A stretch of DNA of 64,000 nt, taken from positions 2,418,001 through 2,482,000 of the forward strand of contig NZ_CP084469.1 of assembly GCF_020405205.1 (NCBI RefSeq). Reading direction: 5' to 3'. A program made the translations under genes and the position numbers. Below are positions 61,405 to 64,000 of the stretch, one piece after another (position 1 is the first letter of the stretch; the number at the start of each line of letters is the position of its first letter). Under the pieces are notes generated by a model. That model ran no database searches. It was given only the letters and a program-made list of their open reading frames with translations, and was not told where the DNA came from. Source of the stretch: Natrinema salinisoli. GTDB lineage: Archaea > Halobacteriota > Halobacteria > Halobacteriales > Natrialbaceae.

Positions 61405-62304
61405 ATGCAACTGGGCCTGATCGGACTCGGACGGATGGGACAGATCGTCGTCGACCGAACCCTCGCAGCGGGCCACGACGTCGTCGCCTTCGACTTGGAC
61501 GAAGAAGCGGTCGCGACCGCAGCCGATGCCGGGGCCGACCCCGCCGACTCGATCGACGACTTCCTCGACCAGCTGGGATCGGACAAACGTATCTGGCTGA
61601 TGGTCCCCGCCGGCGAGGCGGTCGACGTCACCCTCGAGGAACTCGAGCCCCGTCTGGACGGCGACGATATCGTCGTCGACGGCGGGAACTCCAACTTCGA
61701 GGATTCCGTCCGGCGAGCCGAGTCCTGCCCTGCGGCGTATCTCGACTGCGGGACCTCCGGCGGCCCTGCGGGTGCCGAGCTGGGGTTCTCGCTGATGGTC
61801 GGCGGTCCCCAGTGGGCCTACGACGAACTCGAGCCGATCTTCGACGCCGTCGCGACCGGTCCCGACGGGCACGAACGAATGGGACCGGCGGGCTCGGGCC
61901 ACTACGTCAAGATGATCCACAACGGCGTCGAGTACGCCCTGATGCAGGCCTACGGGGAAGGGTTCGAACTGCTCCACGAGGGGCGGTACGACCTCGACCT
62001 CGAGAACGTCGCCTCCGTCTGGAACAACGGCGCCGTCATTCGGTCCTGGTTGCTCGAACTGTGTGAGGAGGCCTTCCGCGAGGAAGGGACCGACCTGGGC
62101 ACCGTCGCCGATCGGATCGAAGGCGGCTCGACCGGCACGTGGACCGTCCAGGAGAGCCTCGAGCAGGAAGTACCCCTGCCGCTGATCTACACGGCGCTGT
62201 CCGAACGGTTCGGGTCGCGGGCCGACGACGGCCGGTTCTCGCGGCGACTGGCGAACCGACTCCGGTACGGTTTCGGTCGACACGACGTCCCGCGGCGCGA
62301 GTGA
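61405..62304 (+). CDS. gnd: 6-phosphogluconate dehydrogenase, decarboxylating (NAD-type)
   Basis: The 299-residue enzyme has the NAD-binding GLIGLGRMGQIVVDRTLAAG (residues 4-23), DGGNSNFEDSVRRAE, the substrate motif CGTSGGPAGAELGFSLMVGG and the catalytic HYVKMIHNGVEYALMQAYGE. At 300 residues it belongs to the short GndA-type enzymes rather than the ~470-residue Gnd. It oxidises 6-phosphogluconate to ribulose 5-phosphate; in haloarchaea this supports pentose supply. It is not in an operon with the histidine kinase (112 bases between). Confidence 0.92.
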   Translation: MQLGLIGLGRMGQIVVDRTLAAGHDVVAFDLDEEAVATAADAGADPADSIDDFLDQLGSDKRIWLMVPAGEAVDVTLEELEPRLDGDDIVVDGGNSNFEDSVRRAESCPAAYLDCGTSGGPAGAELGFSLMVGGPQWAYDELEPIFDAVATGPDGHERMGPAGSGHYVKMIHNGVEYALMQAYGEGFELLHEGRYDLDLENVASVWNNGAVIRSWLLELCEEAFREEGTDLGTVADRIEGGSTGTWTVQESLEQEVPLPLIYTALSERFGSRADDGRFSRRLANRLRYGFGRHDVPRRE

Positions 62305-62471
62305 CGGTTCGCTCGAGGGCGTCATTCCCGCGTCCTGGGGACGCACAACTACGCAACGCTACTTCAGCCGCTCGGGAAAATATTCACCACAGTTGTACAG
62401 TAATTTAATCCAAGGCCTATCTCGTGAAATGTTGGGTCAGTTTCATTACACCCGCCTTCGCAGCAGGAGTT

Positions 62472-62783
62472 ATGAAATCGATCGAGCAGACAGCCGTTTC
62501 CGTTTCAGCCGACGATCAACTGAGCATGGCCGTCATCGATCTCGTTGCCCGGGCGACCGACACCGATCCGCTCGAGCTCGACCCGCTGTACGACGCGATC
62601 GACCCCGACCTCCTCGACTCGCTTCCCGACTCGGACGGCTTTTCGAGCCTCGAGTTCTCCTATCACGGGTATACGATCTCCGTCGCGGCCGTCGACGACG
62701 AAATCACGGTTGCGCTCGAGGGGAGACGGATTTCGGCCGATGACTCCTCGGGCGATCTCATTGGCGGCGAATCGTCGACGTAG
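62472..62783 (+). CDS. HalOD1 output-domain protein
   Basis: The 103-residue protein consists of a HalOD1 domain: VIDLVARATDTDPLELDPLY, DAIDPDLLDSLPDSDGFSSL and EFSYHGYTISVAAVDDEITV. HalOD1 is a haloarchaeal signalling output domain usually attached to receiver domains; here it stands alone. The ATG at 62472 begins the protein, with an A/T-rich TATA-like tract (gtaatttaatcc) about 65 bases upstream. It might be an effector of a nearby kinase, but this is not shown. The gene lies just before the candidate replication origin. Confidence 0.8.
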   Translation: MKSIEQTAVSVSADDQLSMAVIDLVARATDTDPLELDPLYDAIDPDLLDSLPDSDGFSSLEFSYHGYTISVAAVDDEITVALEGRRISADDSSGDLIGGESST

Positions 62784-62849
62784 GGCCGATCCAACAACGG
62801 TCGGAACCGGCGAGCACCGGATTGGTCCGCGGCGATCACTGGCTCCGAC

Positions 62850-63103
62850 AGACACACACCACCGTTACAAGTGAAGCTCCGGGTGATGGGGTGGCGGAGC
62901 GGGCCGTTCTCGAGCAACTGGTCGATACCGACTGCCAGTCTGTACCCAAACATCGAAATCACGGGGTCCGCGTCTCCGATATGGCACAAACTGTCACCGC
63001 TTTAGATGAAAGCGTGGACTGTTCTCTGCACAACTACTACTAGACTAGCCTTCACGTGAAATAGTGGTGTGTCTGAGTTCACTTGCATCAGATGAAAGAG
63101 TGG
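62850..63103. other. Candidate replication origin with four ORB-like repeats
   Basis: Directly upstream of cdc6, the sequence ccaccgttacaagtgaag (62859-62876) is related to three reverse-oriented copies at 63000-63017, 63050-63067 and 63086-63103. Their complements are ccacgctttcatctaaag, ccactatttcacgtgaag and ccactctttcatctgatg. The first and third also share the outer extension agacacaccac, giving a 25-base inverted repeat pair about 200 bases apart. Forward and reverse ORB-like sites upstream of orc1/cdc6 are the common haloarchaeal origin layout. A small open frame (62822-63043) in this 351-base gap is not supported. Confidence 0.7.
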
Positions 63104-63115
63104 CTTTAAATATAC
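63104..63115 (+). promoter_or_regulatory. TATA promoter of the cdc6 gene
   Basis: The sequence ctttaaatatac lies about 25 bases ahead of the ATG at 63135, directly after the last ORB-like repeat. It would give a leaderless transcript. Because the repeat abuts the TATA box, the initiator protein might autoregulate its gene. Confidence 0.6.
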
Positions 63116-63134
63116 CATCTCTCTTGATACGGAC

Positions 63135-64000
63135 ATGCCTCGGTTCGAGCGGAAGCAGAACATCTTCCGGAACAAGGACGCGCTGGGGGAGTCGTACCAA
63201 CCCGAACGGATCGAAGAGCGGGACGACGAAATCGAGGCGTACATGGACGCGCTCCAGCCCATCATCGACGGCTGGGAGCCGAACAACGTCTTCCTCTACG
63301 GGAACACGGGCGTTGGCAAGACCGCCGTCACCGACTACCTCCTCGATGTCCTGCAGGAAGACGTCACCGAGTACGACGACGTCGATCTCTCGGTACTGAG
63401 CGTCAACTGCAAGACGCTCAACTCGTCGTACCAGGTCGCGGTCGAGTTAGTCAACACGCTCCGTCCAGCCGGTGCCGAGATCAGCACGACCGGATATCCC
63501 CAGCAGACCGTCTTCAAGAAACTCTACAGCGAACTCGAGGCACTCGGCGGAACCGTCGTCATCGTGCTCGACGAAATCGACTCCATCGGCGACCGCGACG
63601 AGTTGCTGTACGAACTCCCGCGCGCCCGCTCGAACGGCTACCTCGAGTCGACGAAAGTCGGCCTCATCGGCATCAGCAACGACTTCAAATTTCGCGAACA
63701 GCTCGATCCCCGCGTCCAGGACACGCTCTGTGAGCGCGAACTGCAGTTTCCGCCCTACGAGGCGTCCGAGCTGACCAACATCCTCGAGTCTCGAGCGGAG
63801 GTCGCGATCACCGAAGACGGCTGCGACGGCGGCGTGTTGAACCTCTGTGCGGCGCTCGCCGCTCGGGATAGCGGGAGCGCCCGGCAAGCGCTCGACCTGC
63901 TCCGACTGGCCGGCGAGGTGGCGGAGAACAACGACGACGACGCCATCCGGGAACACCACGTCGATCAGGCGCGGTCCAAACTCGAGCAAGAGCGCGTCGA
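63135..64000 (+). CDS. cdc6: Orc1/Cdc6 replication initiator (3' end outside the window)
   Basis: The frame is open from ATG 63135 to the window end, giving 288 residues of a protein expected to be about 400 long. The AAA+ domain has Walker [17 protein letters not shown] (residues 55-70), Walker [14 protein letters not shown] (141-153) and sensor-1 [17 protein letters not shown] helical lid follows. The C-terminal winged helix lies beyond the window edge. It begins [20 protein letters not shown], typical of haloarchaeal Orc1/Cdc6. It binds ORB repeats and loads MCM; such repeats lie immediately upstream. Confidence 0.95.
   Translation, partial: MPRFERKQNIFRNKDALGESYQPERIEERDDEIEAYMDALQPIIDGWEPNNVFLYGNTGVGKTAVTDYLLDVLQEDVTEYDDVDLSVLSVNCKTLNSSYQVAVELVNTLRPAGAEISTTGYPQQTVFKKLYSELEALGGTVVIVLDEIDSIGDRDELLYELPRARSNGYLESTKVGLIGISNDFKFREQLDPRVQDTLCERELQFPPYEASELTNILESRAEVAITEDGCDGGVLNLCAALAARDSGSARQALDLLRLAGEVAENNDDDAIREHHVDQARSKLEQERV

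Noticed and set aside
59748-61694. A 648-codon minus-strand frame over the histidine kinase and the 6-phosphogluconate dehydrogenase start.
   Set aside because: Antisense shadow; both plus-strand genes have complete motifs.

Overview
The window comes from a halophilic archaeon (class Halobacteria). It is GC-rich, and its proteins are strongly acidic with long Asp/Glu runs. It carries archaeal information-processing genes (aIF2 gamma, Rpo7, Spt4, ribosomal protein S6e, Orc1/Cdc6), an archaellum operon, a Bat-type HTH-10 regulator and a HalOD1 protein. Several genes start at or just after the expected start point of a TATA promoter, as in leaderless haloarchaeal transcription. A member of the Natrialbales seems likely, but this is an impression and not shown. 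No tRNA, rRNA, CRISPR array or complete insertion sequence was found. The one mobile-element candidate is a MITE-like inverted repeat of about 80 bp.

Layout. 0-4 kb: a truncated transporter, a membrane protein, a geranylgeranyl-reductase-family flavoprotein and an overlapping cyclase/FAH-hydrolase pair. 3.9-6.9 kb: three genes for secreted or membrane proteins. Two of them resemble the DUF6230/DUF6114 pair known from actinobacteria. A convergent Bat-type regulator follows. 7.5-10.5 kb: a conserved minus-strand translation/transcription operon (aIF2 gamma, PIN protein, Rpo7, Spt4, GTP-dependent dephospho-CoA kinase). 10.6-22 kb: mixed housekeeping and stress genes, namely a DUF5787 protein, a PhnP-like MBL hydrolase, DUF2237, an AAA+ ATPase with a His/Asp tail, three universal stress proteins, a GNAT enzyme, two DHH phosphoesterases and membrane proteins.

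21.8-33.5 kb: the motility locus. One archaellin and a downstream minus-strand operon (secreted protein, large GT-C-like membrane protein, small acidic protein) diverge from a plus-strand arlCE-F-G-H-I-J operon. A second ArlD/E-domain protein and a PadR-type regulator close the locus. 33.6-38 kb: S6e with small conserved genes, a cluster of tight DNA hairpins and a beta-CASP nuclease.

38-53 kb holds the most unusual material. First comes a protein-phosphorylation island: zinc-ribbon/FHA protein, von Willebrand A protein, FHA-tailed Ser/Thr kinase, FHA-tailed PP2C phosphatase and a second, atypical FHA-tailed kinase. Convergent to it is a secretion module: a Sec11-type signal peptidase, a DUF5305 membrane protein, a 41-codon gene and two DUF1102-like secreted proteins. 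Next to these lie a palindrome-rich intergenic region, a membrane-anchored winged-helix regulator and a third secreted relative. The second set resembles bacterial SipW/TasA fibre operons in organisation.

53-64 kb: a luciferase-like oxidoreductase, aconitase, a dUTPase/dCTP-deaminase-family enzyme, small membrane proteins, a multi-PAS/GAF histidine kinase, NAD-type 6-phosphogluconate dehydrogenase and a HalOD1 protein. The window ends in an Orc1/Cdc6 gene. Directly upstream of it lie four ORB-like repeats, one in forward and three in reverse orientation, which makes a good candidate replication origin.
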